Shown here: positions 9,867 through 22,962 of the stretch, one piece after another | Layout: every line of letters begins with the position of its first letter | How positions within the stretch are numbered: the stretch's first letter is position 1 | NCBI GenBank assembly: GCA_023159155.1 | Contig: JAJNNX010000031.1 | Coordinates: 62,001-126,000, forward strand | Length of the DNA: 64,000 bases | Origin: Ustulina deusta | Lineage: Eukaryota > Ascomycota > Sordariomycetes > Xylariales > Xylariaceae | Direction: 5' to 3' | Notes under the pieces: generated by a model | The model's database searches: none | What the model was told of the DNA's origin: nothing | Seen by the model: the letters and a program-made list of their open reading frames with translations, nothing else | Translations under genes and position numbers: made by a program

Positions 9867-12800
9867 TTTCTAGTGCAGTGTCGATAGATTGCTGTGTAGA
9901 ATGCGGGTGTGGATCTGGGGAAGTTGGTGGCAGTGGGTATCTGTGTGAGATTTGGCGGGATTTCACGTCCTGGTTGGCTTTTTGGCTTCTGATTGTTGTG
10001 GATCGTCGCGGGCACCGCCACAACTGGCTTAGGCTGACGAGGATCAGGCTTCAGCTAGTGTAGGTAGGTACTTAGGTAAGGTAATGTAAGGTACCTTATA
10101 TTGATACAGCGGACTGTCGCAGCCCTACCGTAAGCGTCCCTGTGTCCTAACTCCAGTTTGTTGTGGACAAAGAGATGTTATCTAGAATCGTCGGTGGCAT
10201 GGTGCGTCGAATTTTAGTCACCCTTCTGGAATGTGGCCGCAACCAAAATCTAAACCTTGAAATTTGGGGAATTGAACCCTATCTAGTCTTTATTGGATGA
10301 TGCGACGAGCAAAAAAAGCGATGGTGCACACGATAGAGTTTCCTTCAACTTAAAATGCTGCCCATAGAAGTGTCATCCCTAGATCCCAAGCTTCGGCTGA
10401 CAATCTGTAGGGCGTTGGTCACACCCGAAGTTGCATTGGCATGTGTAATTAAATACCACCAACGCATGCCTTGCATGCAGGCGTGACGGGAGAGGGCGAT
10501 CTCTCGGGCTAGCGGGATACCCGGTCCATGGGGTAAGGAGCATATAAGCTTCTCATTAGCCCAATCGAGACCAGGTATGAGATGAGCTAACTGTCTAGTG
10601 TAGCTAAAATCAAAAGAACTGTTAGGAGTCGAACCCAGCTCACCAGATAGCTCACCTAATGTATATTGTTAAGATTCACTGCATGTAACAAGTGGGCATG
10701 ATCGGTGAAGACCCCTCAAATGCGCTGAAGTCGATAATCCTGAAGTTGCGCGGCCTATCTAGTCTCAACGTGCTCGGGATGAAACGAAGCAACAGGCTAC
10801 TGTATATGAAACCCCACGGGTTGATTATGGACTGGCCATGAGTAGGGGCAGCGTTAATGCAGCTTCAAATGACAATCAGCGCTCAACCTGACTGGTGAAG
10901 TAAATATTTCTCTCTTGAGGAAGACTCAGATAACCCATGTTCTTCAAGAACTCTGCCTGATCTCGCATTGATACAGAGTCTGTGCACATTTTTGCCGTCA
11001 GAGACAAAATCATGGCGAATGCTATAAATAGAACATGGGCGAAGAGTCTATCTCGAATATCGCTACGAATTACCGTGGCTTCCGCCTTGATGGGATGGGT
11101 AATAAACGTAATTACCCATTGTAAATACTTCGATCAACTAACCTGGAACTCAACGATACTTCTATCCTATTAACTAAACCTGATAGCCGATCACCAGACC
11201 CCTATAACCTATCAATATTGGTGACATGGAGACTGACGCGAGGCAGATAGACCGCTTGCAGCAGCGGGGGTTTCACCACTAAGGTGTGGTGTACTTGAGT
11301 AGGTGCTAATTTATTAGAAATGCTAACTAAAGAGTGCACAGCACTGAATATTGCAATAGGCACGGGGCGTGCTGAGAAAATACGACAACGAAAACTACTC
11401 CAAAACTGGAGAGAAAAAAGAAAAGAAAAAGACATGGGGATATCCACGCTGTATGGTTTCCATGTGCAGGTTAAAATGTCGGCAGGGTACATGGGTATTT
11501 ATACAGGTATATACTTATGTAGCAGTGGGGTCGACAGTTCGAGTCGTCCGAATGCTATGGTAGGTATTAAGCTAGGTGGTCGGCGTCACCCTCAACACGA
11601 TTAAGCTGTAACTAGGTATCGCCAGGCCTATGTTCACGGTTACAGTACCAGTAGTATGTTGGTCTAGGTATCTGATTGTGTACAAATCTCTTCGTTTTAT
11701 TAGCGCCCGGGGCTGTGTTCTGGAAATGCAATGACCAATCAATGGCGACTTTAGCTAAGCACACCTGAAGGTCCCTAGTAGTTGGCCCAACCCAATGAAT
11801 GTATTACCGTCCCAGACTGTGCAGATACCGATCCCGAGTTAATGTCTATGCGCATCGCAAAACATACCTTATGTACTAAGTGTACCTCATACGATATGAA
11901 CTAATATACACAGCCCTCAATTTGTGGATAAATTTCGTACCCTCAGTGGAGCCTACGAGATGCATGATGCACAACACATAGTGCACAGCCATCATCCACC
12001 ACGACCATGATAGCTTGCTCATGCATTCTTCGGAAGCGAAGCCCCTGAGCCAATCGGCCAACTATGGGAACTCTTGGACACTTTATCAACTATAAGTAGG
12101 TATTTCCCAGTGCGCTCGCTCATTTTGCATTCGAAGCGTTTCGCTGCTCATGTGTCGCAAATAAATTCTCACAACTTGAGGCCACGAAAGAGGGCTTTCT
12201 TGGAGCTTCGCATCTGCGGTAGCGACGTTGTTCATTGATACTAGGTAGAGAGTAATTCACAATAGGGCTAAGTAGCTCTATACTAGGTTAGTATACTAGA
12301 TACAGCAGGTCCCCTCGGCCATTGTGGAATCAATTTATAACGTTCATCTCTCTCAGTCACTTGGTAGATGACAACGTGGTGTCGATCACAAATGGCACAG
12401 AGCGCAGAGACAAATCATTTAGCCACAACGGTTTCAAGGGGGGTGTATATGGAAGTGAAGATGAGCATGGAGGGTGTTGGATTAGTAAGAAGCCTCAAGA
12501 GGTGAACTGCATCGCCTGCTTCATGAAACAGGCCCATGGCCGGTAACCAGGCGTTCGGAACTATGTGAAGGCGGATGAAGTGAGGATTCACTGTTGACTT
12601 CGTTTTTGAGCCGCGCCGTCAGCTTTCATTCGAATTAAGCAATGACCATCACTAATCTACATATGTGCGATTGGCACCCTATTAGCGCTTCAGCTGCCTA
12701 CACGACATTACTGTACATATATTATGTACGTACGTGGGTATAAATTTACCGATTCAACGTTGACGCTTGACGACCAATCAATCGGTAGCTTCATATCACC

Positions 12801-13424
12801 CTGCTTGGTTCCAGACCAGGCACTATCTAACCTGATCAGAACCCGGCACTGGTCCAGGGCCCGGCTGCTACCCAAGCGATGTTAGGTAGCACTAAATAGG
12901 CACCATATGGAGCCAATCCTGTCTCAGAGAAAGAGCCGCGGTCCAGGGCGTGGCGCGCCGTCGTCAGCTACGGGGTTCCCTGTTCCACCATGTCGGCGTC
13001 ATCCACAATGCCCCTGACCTGCTAGCGAAAAATGCTAACAAGTTTTCCTTGCAACGACGTAACGCCTATCCCTGGCGCCCCGGCCGTTGGGGAGAACAGG
13101 GACTCTCTTTTTCTTTTTCTTTCGTCGTGTTTAATGTACAGACACATCTGTCTTTGTGTTCTTGCCAATCTGCACCACACACTCTCGCTTCTTGATTGAT
13201 CACTTTCACTTCGAGCTCTTCACTGAGACTTGATGTTATTGAGCACAAGTGATCGCCCATCCCGCCCATCATTCTCGCACCACTGCTCGTCCTATTTGTA
13301 GCTTCCACCTCGCACCGATATAAAGTCGGGACTGAGTATCTTCGGCCTGGATTGCCAGGAGGTCGGTCACCTTAACTCGATTGTCGTTCAATTGACCCAT
13401 TCCTCGGAACATTGACGTTTCAAC
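9867..13424. other. 3.5-kb intergenic region
   Basis: No gene could be supported on either strand. Short ORFs (for example around 11000-11600 and 12950-13300) lack conserved texture and overlap antisense ORFs. ACCTAGGTA-type words occur at 10055-10100 and 12240-12300. The left end is the F-box promoter and the right end the promoter of the channel gene, with a C/T-rich tract near 13108-13130. A lineage-specific or RNA gene cannot be excluded. Confidence 0.45.
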
Positions 13425-16400
13425 ATGTCTCACCCATCGCCCAAGATGGGTGTAGCAGCCCGCGACGGGACTGATCAATTCCTCAACCTTATACAGAGTC
13501 CCTTTAATACATCAGTATGTCGCTTATAAAAACAGCTTCGTGCAATTAAGCCTAACCAGATACAGTTAAGTGAAAAGGCATTCTGGTCGTCTTTTGGCTA
13601 TTCTTTTGGCGCAGCGCGTAAGCAATTTTCGGACTCAATTTCTACATGTTTTGGCAACTTGAGAGGCGCTCCTATTCAGACTAAGATCGTGCCCCAAAAC
13701 CTTCTAGTCGTTCTGAGACACTCGCAACGTGAGCTCGAAATCAAAAGAGCAATTGCTGACCCCAGGTGTTGTAGTGCTTTTTGCCCTTCTTTTCTGTATA
13801 CTTCGCCCGTACAACGGCACCGTATATGCGCCCCGTCTAAAGCATGCTGACGACAAACATGCGCCGCCGCCAGTGGACAAGGGCGTTTTCAGCTGGGTAT
13901 CGCCCGTGGTAAAAACGCGCGAGCAAGTCCTCGCTGAGAAAATTGGGGTCGATGCTACTCTTTTTTTGCGATTCACCAAGATGTCTCGCAATCTTATGGT
14001 CGTCCTCTCCGTCATCGGCCTGGGCGTCTATATTCCTCTCAATGTTGTCGAAAACACGCGAAATAACGCCATCGATCACACCAACGTCTTCATTAGTCTC
14101 ACCCCTCTCGGTGTTTGGGGGGCGGCTTGTTGGGCACATGTCATCGTCTCTTATTCATTTGATGTTATTATATGCCTTTTTATCTGGTGGAACTATCGCA
14201 CAGTTACCCGTCTACGGCGCGAATATTTCGACAGTCCCGAGTACCAGGATAGCTTGCACTCGAGGACTCTAATGGTAAGCTCACTTGTACCAGTTTGTTT
14301 GGGTTTATCTGTATGGGCGAGCATTGTGCAACTGACTATATCTCACAATCATGACGCCTGTTTTGCTTAGAATTCGAGTGCCTTTAAACTTCAATGAGCC
14401 ACGCTGACTTTGTTGTAGGTTACCGACATCCCTGTAAAATATCGAACTGATGCTGGTGTCTCACAAATTATTGATGAAGCCGACAACGCGGGCCATCATT
14501 CCGGAATTGTTGCCCGCAATGTCAAGGGCCTTCCAGAACTGATTGAGGAGCACGATGAGGCTATCAAAGAACTTGAAGCGGTTCTCGCCAAGTATTTGAA
14601 GAACCCCGATAAGTTGCCGGCCAAGCGACCTCGATGCAAGACCCAAAAAGGAGACCCATGTTACAGTCAAGTTACGAAAGTCGATGCCATCGACTATCTC
14701 ACATCCCGGATTGAACGCCTCAAGGCGGATATCGTTGAAAAGCGGAAATCGGTTGACCAGCAAAAGGCACTCTCTTATGGATTTGCGAGTTATCAAAGTG
14801 TCGAGGAAGCCCACAACGTCGCATTTTCCGCCAGGAATAAGCACCCACAAAGTACTACTATCCAGCTTGCACCAAAACCGAGTGACCTGATATGGGAGAA
14901 CCTTCCTTTGGACCGTCCTCGTCGTCGGTGGGGTGCCTTTATGAACAATCTCTGGGTTATTATCCTCACCGTGGTCTGGACCGTGCCGAATGCGCTCATA
15001 GCTGTCTTCCTCGCTAACTTGAGCAATCTCGGGTCTGTATGGCCTGCATTTCAAGATCAACTAGAGAGAAACCCAAAAGCCTGGGGTGCCATCCAAGGTA
15101 TTCTCGCCCCTCTAGTCACAACGTTATTCTACTTAATACTTCCCACCGTATTTCGTCGACTTTCAGCGTATGCCGGCGACTATTCAAGGACTGCTCGAGA
15201 AAGGCATGTCACTCAAAAGCTCTACGCCTTCTTCATCTTTAACAATCTCATCGTTTTTTCTCTGTTCTCTACGGCTTGGAAATACGTCGCTGCGGTGAAA
15301 GAAGCCGAGGGAGATGGTGACGTTTGGTCCGCCATCGTCAACTCTGATCCATTTGGCAATTTACTCACGGCCTTCTGCGACGTTTCGCCATTCTGGCTTA
15401 ACTACCTCCTTCAACGCAATTTCGGGGCTGCACTTGATTTGTCACAGCTTCTTAAGCTAACCAAGGGATATGTTACGCGCAAGTTGTTCAGTCCAACCCC
15501 ACGCGAGCGCATAGAGCTCTCAGCTCCACCACCGTTTGATTACGCTGCCTACTACAACAACTTCCTTTTCTACACGACCATCGCTTTAGTCTTCGCACCT
15601 TTCCAACCATTGGTGTTGCCTGTCACGGCATTTTATTTCGCTCTCGACACTTTCACGAAAAGTTATCTGCTGCTGTAAGTTTGTGCCTTGATCTCAATGT
15701 TGCTTTTTCTCATACTTTTTGGTACAGATACGTATTCGTGACGAAACATGAAAGCGGTGGCGCTTTTTGGCGATTACTTGTCAATAGGTTGCTCTTCGCG
15801 ACGTTACTTGCCAATGTAGTAACAACGATTTTTATCATAGCTCGACGTGAGTCGATTACTCAAGTCATATTGATGATACCACTCCTTGCTATCATCGCAG
15901 CTTTCAAATTATACTGCCGGCATGCGTTTGATGACAACTTATATTTCTACTCCAAGGGCTTGCGCCGCGCAGAAAACGGGAGTCTGTCGACGAAGCCTAA
16001 AAATGACCGCGTTGCGGTGCGTTTCGGTCATCCGGCATTGTACAAAAAGCTCATGGTGCCACTGGTCCACGAAAAGGCCAATCAAATTCTCAAAAATGTT
16101 ATTCGTGACCAATCAGATGCTGATTTCGGCGAGGCAAACCACTACGGCGATACATACCGAATGCAGAGGCTATCTACACACCAGTCAGAACATGTTGCCA
16201 CCGAAGGCGACGCCACTTTTGAAGTTGTCAATGAGTCTCAAATCAGCTTCGAACATTTCCGCGACCGCGAAGAGTTTCGGGAATTTGGAGGTGACGGCGA
16301 CCTCTACAGTAATCCATCCGACCCATCAAGATCCAGCACACCTGCCTCTTGGCAGAATACTCGATCCTATTCGCACACTTCACTCTCACATAATGCAGAC

Positions 16401-16613
16401 CCCGCAAAAGAGTCAGACTACGAAGGCGCCACGTATCCGTCTGGCTACCACCCCCCATCGACGTTTCGACCAATATCGCTGACACGCCAGCCTTCCGAGA
16501 TATCCACTGACCACCGCCCCGTCGCAGGCAGGGGAGCAGATCGATCCGATGTGAGCTTGCTAGATGATATTGCGCCAATAGGACAAACCACATATGGTCA
16601 TTCGCACACGTGA
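13425..16613 (+). CDS. CSC1/OSCA-type calcium-permeable channel (DUF221)
   Basis: Five exons (13425-13514, 13566-13617, 13766-14274, 14419-15674, 15728-16613) keep frame throughout. The second exon is only 52 nt, and it is needed to join the N-terminal leader to the first membrane helix (VVVLFALLFCILRP). The order is DUF221-like: N-terminal extracellular/TM part with the YAPRLKHAD motif, three early helices, a cytosolic RNA-recognition-like loop (about residues 215-390), then the RSN1_7TM block of seven helices (about 390-700), then a serine-rich, low-complexity cytosolic tail. Members are osmosensitive or mechanosensitive cation channels in the plasma membrane or ER; other fungal members are linked to phosphate metabolism (Phm7) or Rsn1. 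Which subfamily applies is not settled here. Confidence 0.88.
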
Positions 16614-17836
16614 AGTGGAAACTAGGGCCTGGTGGGATTGAAACGAGTCATGTTATCTGAAGCCGGCGTAAAGGAACATTCACGAAAATGTGTTGCGGGT
16701 ACGGGGCGGTTTATGAGCTCATTCGCCATGCATCAATAATATAATACCATTGTCAGTAGTTCCACGTGCCCAGGCCCGATTTACTGCTCGGTCTCGAGAG
16801 TAGGTTGGGGGATTATTACCGAATTGTGAATCGACTAGAAAACCACATGGGTCAGTCCGCCCACATCGGCAACATCGTGATGACGCATATATTCAAGACG
16901 GCTCACTGGCAATGATCAAGAAAACTAATGATGGCACAGTGGTGATCTCTTCTCATGAGACCCCGTGAAGAAAATACAGAAAGTCTCCAATGCGAATAAT
17001 TATTCGTCACTAATGGCCTATTATCACTGAGATGAAAACGCATATACTTGAATACCCGAGCGGTTTACTCAATGCGCAGTTGTCTCACTAGATAATACCA
17101 GCTAGAGACACGAGGTAAAAAGCTGACCCAGTAAACATGATTCGGTACCTGCATTAATACTTCCAGAAGGATTAGAACTTCTTGTTTGGGCTGCTTGCGC
17201 GTCCCTTATTGAACGCATTAGTCAGTGTAGCGAGGTAACCTCCCCAGTTTATCTGACTCGCATTGCTGGCATTGACGATCGCTTGGGACAACAATTACTA
17301 AAGCTATTCCGATAGGTTGGTTATTCTAGACTGAGGGCGACTGTGCTGGTGATCTACGCTTCTAGACCACTGTGGTTCGATGGGCGCTCCCAATAGATTT
17401 ATGAATTACATCAGGCTGGATGGAATATGAGGCCGAGACTCTTTTGGTGAAGAGGGTCGGTGGTCTGTTAACTGATGTCGTGCCTATCATAGAAACACGT
17501 GAGTTCCACTGTCCTCATTCATATAAATATGAGGTCTAGAACGAGACATCCGGAATCTGAATACTGGAAATTTATATGTTCACATTCGTTGTCAACCTCA
17601 CAATCATTACCCCTAAGCGCAACCTTCGCGGGTCGACTTTCGTTCATCATTCACTTAACATTCGCTTGATTCTTTTCGATCACTTACAGTCATCTCGGGC
17701 AGACGGACAATAGAAAAGTACAGATTGTCTACACATTACATTCTCTTGCGCCCACGCACACATCACATACATACCCGCGGATACAAAGCAGACACTCGCT
17801 TCATACAATCGCTAGGACAAAACCTCAGATCAAAAC
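16614..17836. other. Intergenic region upstream of the DPBB gene
   Basis: No coding frame recognised. The final 350 bp are the likely promoter and 5' leader of the secreted DPBB gene, pyrimidine- and A-rich near the start codon. Confidence 0.5.
17520..17530 (+). promoter_or_regulatory. Possible TATA box of the DPBB gene
   Basis: A TATAAATAT element sits about 310 bp before the start codon at 17837. Small secreted-protein genes of fungi often have clear TATA boxes and long 5' leaders. This is motif matching only. Confidence 0.3.
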
Positions 17837-18214
17837 ATGCCTTCATTCGCTCAGATTTTGCTCGCCCTCGGTGTTGCCGGCAACGTCCTCGCAGCCCCCC
17901 TCTTCAACAACAGTACCGCTAACGCAGGATCCCAAACCTTTACGGGAGACATCACATACTACCAGCCGGGTCTCGGTGCATGCGGAGTGACGAACTCAGA
18001 CAGCGAGGCCGTCGTCGCCTTGTCGCCAGCGCAATACAATGGGAATTGTGGCAAGACCATTACCATCGCCAAGGGCGGGAAGACGGCCACAGCCAAGGTC
18101 GTCGACAAGTGCCCCTCGTGCGCAAGCGGGGCGATCGATGTCTCGTCGACCGTCTTCCAGTCGCTGGCCGACTTGGGGGTCGGACGGACTACGGTCAGCT
18201 GGTCGTTTAATTAA
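17837..18214 (+). CDS. Small secreted DPBB (RlpA/expansin-like) protein
   Basis: 125 residues, one exon. Residues 1-19 are a signal peptide with a hydrophobic core ending in an LAAP-type cleavage region. The rest is one double-psi beta-barrel: GDITYYQPGLGACG near residues 38-51, a conserved NGNCGKTI stretch, and VVDKCPSCASGAIDVS, which carries the D-x-C and the aspartate typical of RlpA-like, barwin and expansin-like barrels. Four cysteines remain in the mature part, likely two disulfides. Such proteins act outside the cell on walls or as plant-associated effectors; catalytic activity is not established for this class. The length fits the standalone DPBB family. Confidence 0.88.
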   Translation: MPSFAQILLALGVAGNVLAAPLFNNSTANAGSQTFTGDITYYQPGLGACGVTNSDSEAVVALSPAQYNGNCGKTITIAKGGKTATAKVVDKCPSCASGAIDVSSTVFQSLADLGVGRTTVSWSFN

Positions 18215-18680
18215 AAAAAAAGGGAAAGACTAGGAGATGCACATAGATAGAGGGGTAGGATGGGACTGGCCTCATCCGGAAAGCGGCGCTGGCGAGGATA
18301 ACAATGGAACTGCGCGCGGGTCGCGACGGCGGCAGTGGGAAGGCCGAATGGAAAGGGGCTCGACCACGATCACTTGACTAGTACCACTCATTTCCCTATG
18401 TTGTACATTCGTTGACATAACAATATAAAAGTTCATTACGCTACGTCGATATTCAACCCTAAGTGACTATTCACTACCCGCCCTACGGAGTGGCTCTAGT
18501 AGTAGTTTTGCAAGTGTGTATTATAGTAAAGGGGATAGTAAGAGTAGGCATAAATACAGGGATACTCACCTTACCCTTGTACAAGGAAATAGGCTAAACC
18601 TACACTCCGAAGGAGGTTTCGTAGTAGAAAAATCTCGCGGTCTGTCTTAGATTGTAAATATTGAGACAATTTATTAAATA
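18215..18680. other. Convergent 3' spacer
   Basis: The gap between the 3' ends of the DPBB gene (+) and the Zn2Cys6 gene (-). An A-run follows directly after the DPBB stop codon. No gene is seen. Confidence 0.5.
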
Positions 18681-20775
18681 TTACATCCTATATGAAGACT
18701 GAAATCTTTCACTCCCACCTTCCAAGCCCCAAAACTCTTGGAGTTTCGGGCTGACTTTTATCCCCGGCCATCCTAAATGCATTTCAGCCCTGGAAACAAT
18801 TTCCAGAAGTTGGATCGTCTCAGACGCATCTTCGAAGAGCTCGCCGGCCATTCCAATCACCAGGCCAGCCAGGATTCTCGCCGCCGTGAACTCTGGGTTG
18901 GATAGAGAAATCCCACAAACAACTCGCACTGCCTGCCGAATTTTTTCTTCTTGGACTTGTATCGACTTGGTGCGGCCCAGGCCAAGGGTCGGGGTCCGGG
19001 GATCGTGTGCTAGGAGAAGGATTTTGCAGAGCTCCAAGTATTGATTCCCAGCAACGGGACAATCCGACAAAAAATAAATCTCGGGGAAGATCCGAGTACC
19101 ATCAGCTGATAGGTTGTGATTTCCCGAGGAAAGGGCATCCGAGGAACTTTCGCGGTTGAACTGGTTTAAAGGGGAGAATGAAGGTGGCCGTGCTCGATCC
19201 CAGTCTTCGAGATACGCCCAAAATTGATCCCAGAGAGTCTGAGAGCGAGGGTCACTGCCATACGCATAGTTGGTAACCCGTGCCGCGTGGGACATAATGC
19301 GAAAGGTCCAGATGAAGTCGGGTGCGGGTGTGAGGGATTCGTCAATGCCGCAATTACGGCCGTCCAGTTCGATTGGGCGCTTCACCCTGTTTGCGATGTA
19401 GATTTCCTGTCTCAAGGCCACAGCCATTGCTGCGTTACTCAAGTCGGAAGGATCACTGTTGTTCTGGGTTATTCGTAGCAAAAGTGACGCAGACACAGTA
19501 TGCGTTACTGCAGAGCGGTGGTCGTCGGTGCCTGCAAGTACAAGTTAGTAGTTGTTAACAAACGACGCTAGAATGAGTGATCAAACGAACATGTCATCTC
19601 TTCTAGACATCTCAAGAGCAGTGCCGACACAAGAAGGCCGTCGACTGGCTCTTGCATGAAATCCTTATCATTGAACATAGGTATCATTAACCCAAGACAC
19701 TCGCGCTCGTACTCATTGGAATTGCAGTACTCCTCCCCTATCGCTTCAAGATGCCTGGCAGACACTGCCAAAATGGCAAAGAGCATGCAGGGCTCGCTGT
19801 TCATGGTTGCTTGGATATACGAACGATAATGTTTTCTGGGATCACAGTAATCAAACTAGGCTACGTTAACAGTGATACATATGACAGTCAGTGCCGGTTT
19901 TTGTCCTACCCAGGGTAGTAGCGCTGCCCAGAAATGCTTCACGAGCTGGGCTTCCTTATTAGCAAGGCCGAATTGCGACCGCAGTTTACGTTTGGTGGCT
20001 CGATATCTGAACACAGGTGCTGAGTCATCTCCAGTAGGAATCAAACCGTCGGGGGAAATTGCATGGTTGTGTTGAGACACATTATCTGCTTGTACATGGT
20101 GCTGAGAAGGTGACGCGGAATTTAGGGTCGTATATTGTGGTTCGGACTGTAGACCTAGAGCTGAGGCTTCGGACGGATGAATGCGCCCTAATAAATTGGG
20201 CCTTTGTGATGTGACCCGAGATGATGATGTTTCGGGGTCAGAGATATGAAGTCTCTGCGGTGCTAACGACACTGGCGACGTGGTATTATCGAGATGAGGC
20301 TCGCTGCTCGTTCTGATACCATTCTGACAATTTCCAGGAGAGTAAGAATTATTTGGGTCTTGAAAGACATCAACATCTGGGAAAGGGCTAGCAGCCTGTG
20401 CCAGACTGGGCGATCTTTCCTCTGGGTTGGGTGTTGGGCGTTGACTCAATTCGCTAAAGCGGATTCGCAATTCTTGATTGCCGCCACCTCTACACAAGAC
20501 GTCGGCTCGCTCGCAGTTTGAACAAGTTGAACCTTTCAAACTGATATCGCCTATGATTAGATAGTCAGCCTTTGCCGAAAGTGAGAGATGCGTAAATAGT
20601 AGAGAGCAACGACATTTCTTGTGGAGAGATCGACATCTGGAACTGATTGGTTGATTAGCGGATACCAAGGAACGACGTGGCCAGATTCTTACCAGGCGCG
20701 AGAAGGAATACGATGCTTGGAAGCTCCCTTGTCCCAGCGACTAGGGGCTGGCTTGAACTGTTTAATTGTGACCAT
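18681..20775 (-). CDS. Zn2Cys6 fungal-specific transcription factor
   Basis: Five exons on the minus strand (20775-20693, 20642-20614, 20550-19910, 19855-19591, 19531-18681) give 622 residues with no phase conflict. The zinc cluster exists only after splicing: residues about 27-55 read C-x2-C-x6-C-x8-C-x2-C-x6-C, split by two introns. A proline/serine-rich linker follows, then a conserved PWFDYCDPRKHYRSY block around residue 250 and a long helical middle-homology-like region. These proteins bind CGG half-sites as dimers and usually control nearby or pathway genes. The second intron (GTCGTT donor, 63 nt) is a multiple of three without a stop, so retention would add 21 residues to the zinc cluster. 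The neighbouring SDR and transaldolase genes are possible targets, by inference. Confidence 0.87.
20551..20613 (-). other. In-frame 63-nt intron inside the zinc cluster
   Basis: The donor GTCGTT is weak, the acceptor is CATAG, and the length divides by three with no stop. Removing it gives a canonical eight-residue spacing between the third and fourth cysteines. Keeping it gives a much longer loop, so retention would plausibly affect DNA binding. Which form is used cannot be told from DNA alone. Confidence 0.5.
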
Positions 20776-21257
20776 TTGTCTTTGCAAGGACGCAAGACTG
20801 TAATGGATCGTGGGAAGGGTTTCGGGCAGAGATGTCCGCCGTCGGACAGAGCGGGCAAATCTTCCTCATGTGGTAATTGAGTTATAAATCCGTTTGTCAT
20901 AAGCCTAACCAAACCCGGCAAGGGCTTCCGCTCAGTTCTGGTGTGAAGGTACCATGCATGATGCGGGTCAATGTCACTCCCTACGCCAAGTCACGATGGT
21001 CGGATCGGCTTCATTCTCGGGTTCTGGCTGACACTTTTAACTTGTCGCTTTCTTGAGTACTATCGTCTCCGTTCACATTCCTCTTACAGGTAGAACGGAC
21101 TTCGCTAATCATGTCATGTCCCCAATGTATTGGCGATTACATTATACCCACTTTTGGGATTGAAGCAATAAAATAAACAGGATCAAGCTTAATATTCCTC
21201 TTCCGGGCTTCAATTCGTATCCTCCACAATACCCCGTGTATCTAGGATAGCTTCTTA
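20776..21257. other. Intergenic: regulator promoter, SDR 3' flank
   Basis: 480 bp with no ORF of interest. It should hold the promoter of the Zn2Cys6 gene and the 3' end of the SDR transcript. Confidence 0.5.
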
Positions 21258-22229
21258 TCACTGTGCAGTGTAACCCCCATCAACCGACAAACTTGTGCCT
21301 GTGATCCATCGTGCCTCATCACTCGCGAGGAACACGGCTGCCCCCATTATGTCCTCGGGGACACCAAGACCCATGGGATGCTTTGCTTGAATCTCTTCAA
21401 ACTTGCTCATATTCTCAATGGTGTTTCTGAAAATTGCAGTCTGGGTGTCTAATACCTAATACATTAGTATCGGTTGCGGTTGGCGGATGAGGGTACTTAC
21501 ACCCGGGACAAATAACATTGCAATGGATCTTGTGCTCCGCATAATCCAGGGCAACTTGCCTAGTTAGATTCACCACAGCTGCTTTAGATGCAGCGTATGA
21601 GGCTGGGGTCGATCAGCACATGTCGGTTTTCAATTTTATCAATACAGCAAGGAAATCTTACGGCTTGCTCGGCCTGCGACGAGCCCATGAGCGGATGCGA
21701 TGTTGATAATCCATCCGCTATGTCCAGACTTGTGCTTTTCTTGTTGCAGCATCTGGTTGATTGCATATTTTGACCCGAGGAATACCGATTTAGCATTCAC
21801 AGCCATCGTAGTATCCCACACAGACTCGAGTGTCTCATGCACTCCAGCCGGGGGTCGACGCGATTCCATAGAGATACCAGCGTTGTTGACGAGTCTGTAC
21901 CACAAATCAGGGCGAGTAGCACATTTGGGATGGTTAATCTCTTACATGTCTAAACGGCCAAATGCCTTGACAGTTTCCTCCACTAAATTCTCAAAGTCTC
22001 GAGCGATACTCACATCTGTTTTGACAAAGATAGCCTGTCCCCCCTCGAGCCTAATCGCATCGTCGGTACAGTAGTGTGCCTCCTCTGGAATCTCGGCTCG
22101 AGCTTCCCGGTTTAAATCGGCACAAACAACGGCTGCCCCTTCACGGGCATAAGCAAGGGCGATAGCTCGACCCAGGCCAGAGGAGGATCCCGTGACAATT
22201 GCAACTTTCTGGGAGAGTCGAGAAGCCAT
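21258..22229 (-). CDS. Short-chain dehydrogenase/reductase (classical SDR)
   Basis: Four exons on the minus strand (22229-21946, 21894-21662, 21602-21501, 21448-21258) give 269 residues with all phases consistent. Seen in order: [10 protein letters not shown] nucleotide-binding motif at about 12-21 (TGxxxGxG), NNAG near residue 98, a catalytic serine in the NIAS segment, Y-x3-K as YAASK, and PG followed by T near the C-terminal third, ending in the SVDGGYTAQ tail typical of FabG/glucose-dehydrogenase-like SDRs. The reaction is NAD(P)-dependent oxidation or reduction of an alcohol/ketone; the substrate is unknown. It is divergent from the transaldolase gene across about 730 bp and upstream of the Zn2Cys6 gene on the same strand. 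I chose the ATG at 22229 because the upstream frame has no ATG and the TGSSSGLG motif follows at the usual distance. Confidence 0.92.
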
Positions 22230-22962
22230 GGTGTGTTGTCGTACGTGTCGATTAGCCGTATTGCTCTCGCTGGGAAAAGATGTGAAGTTGCTAGAGAGTT
22301 TCCTCGATAAGAATATTAGAGGGGAGGACACAAGAACTTATATCTTCTTGATCAACGATCTTCCTGTCATATTTTGATACATGTGAGCTTGTATCGGCAA
22401 AGTAGGCCGCTGATCATGCGTGAAATAAAGTAAACTCCGATGTCTGGAACATACGGATAGTAACGGCGGAGACAATGGCCTCTCGAGTTCTAGGTCGATG
22501 TCTTCAGTCACCTGTTCACCAAAGATGCTCACATGATTGCCATTAGGCTCGTGGGCTATAGTACTTGAAAGGTAATTTTCGCCGACAGTGATTGACTTAC
22601 ACTATGCCCAACTCGAACCAACCCTTCTCGTCCACGCGGTCACAAAATAATGGTCCACGTTTACGGTGTGGAGATACCATGATCTCATTCTAACTCCAAT
22701 CTAACGGAGCGGGGAGATTTCCTACTTCTAGTAATAATGACATCGCACAAACCTTCTACTTTTGGCAATCGCGGTGTCGGAAGCGCGGAAGAGTAGCAAT
22801 TAAGATTGACTCGCATATCACAACGGGAGCGAACTGGCGAGAGCGATTTATACCTCTTGCTAAATAACTTGAAATACTTCTCAGCTCTCCCCAACAGCTT
22901 AATTATCCGCTGTTCATCCCCATCTGTATCCGATCAAGTTGCGACCGGCAGATCTTGTCAGA
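22230..22962. promoter_or_regulatory. Divergent promoter region, SDR / transaldolase
   Basis: 733 bp lie between two divergent start codons. The gap contains no supported ORF, so both genes must be driven from here. A shared bidirectional promoter is plausible. I did not find a convincing CGG-N-CCG palindrome to tie to the neighbouring Zn2Cys6 factor. Confidence 0.5.

Noticed and set aside
9087..9887. Plus-strand ORF of 266 codons
   Set aside because: Antisense shadow of the F-box gene, which has a recognisable domain.
10605..10690. tRNA-like text (GGTTCGACTCC on the minus strand)
   Set aside because: The T-loop word is present but its stem does not pair and no matching acceptor stem lies about 70 bases away.
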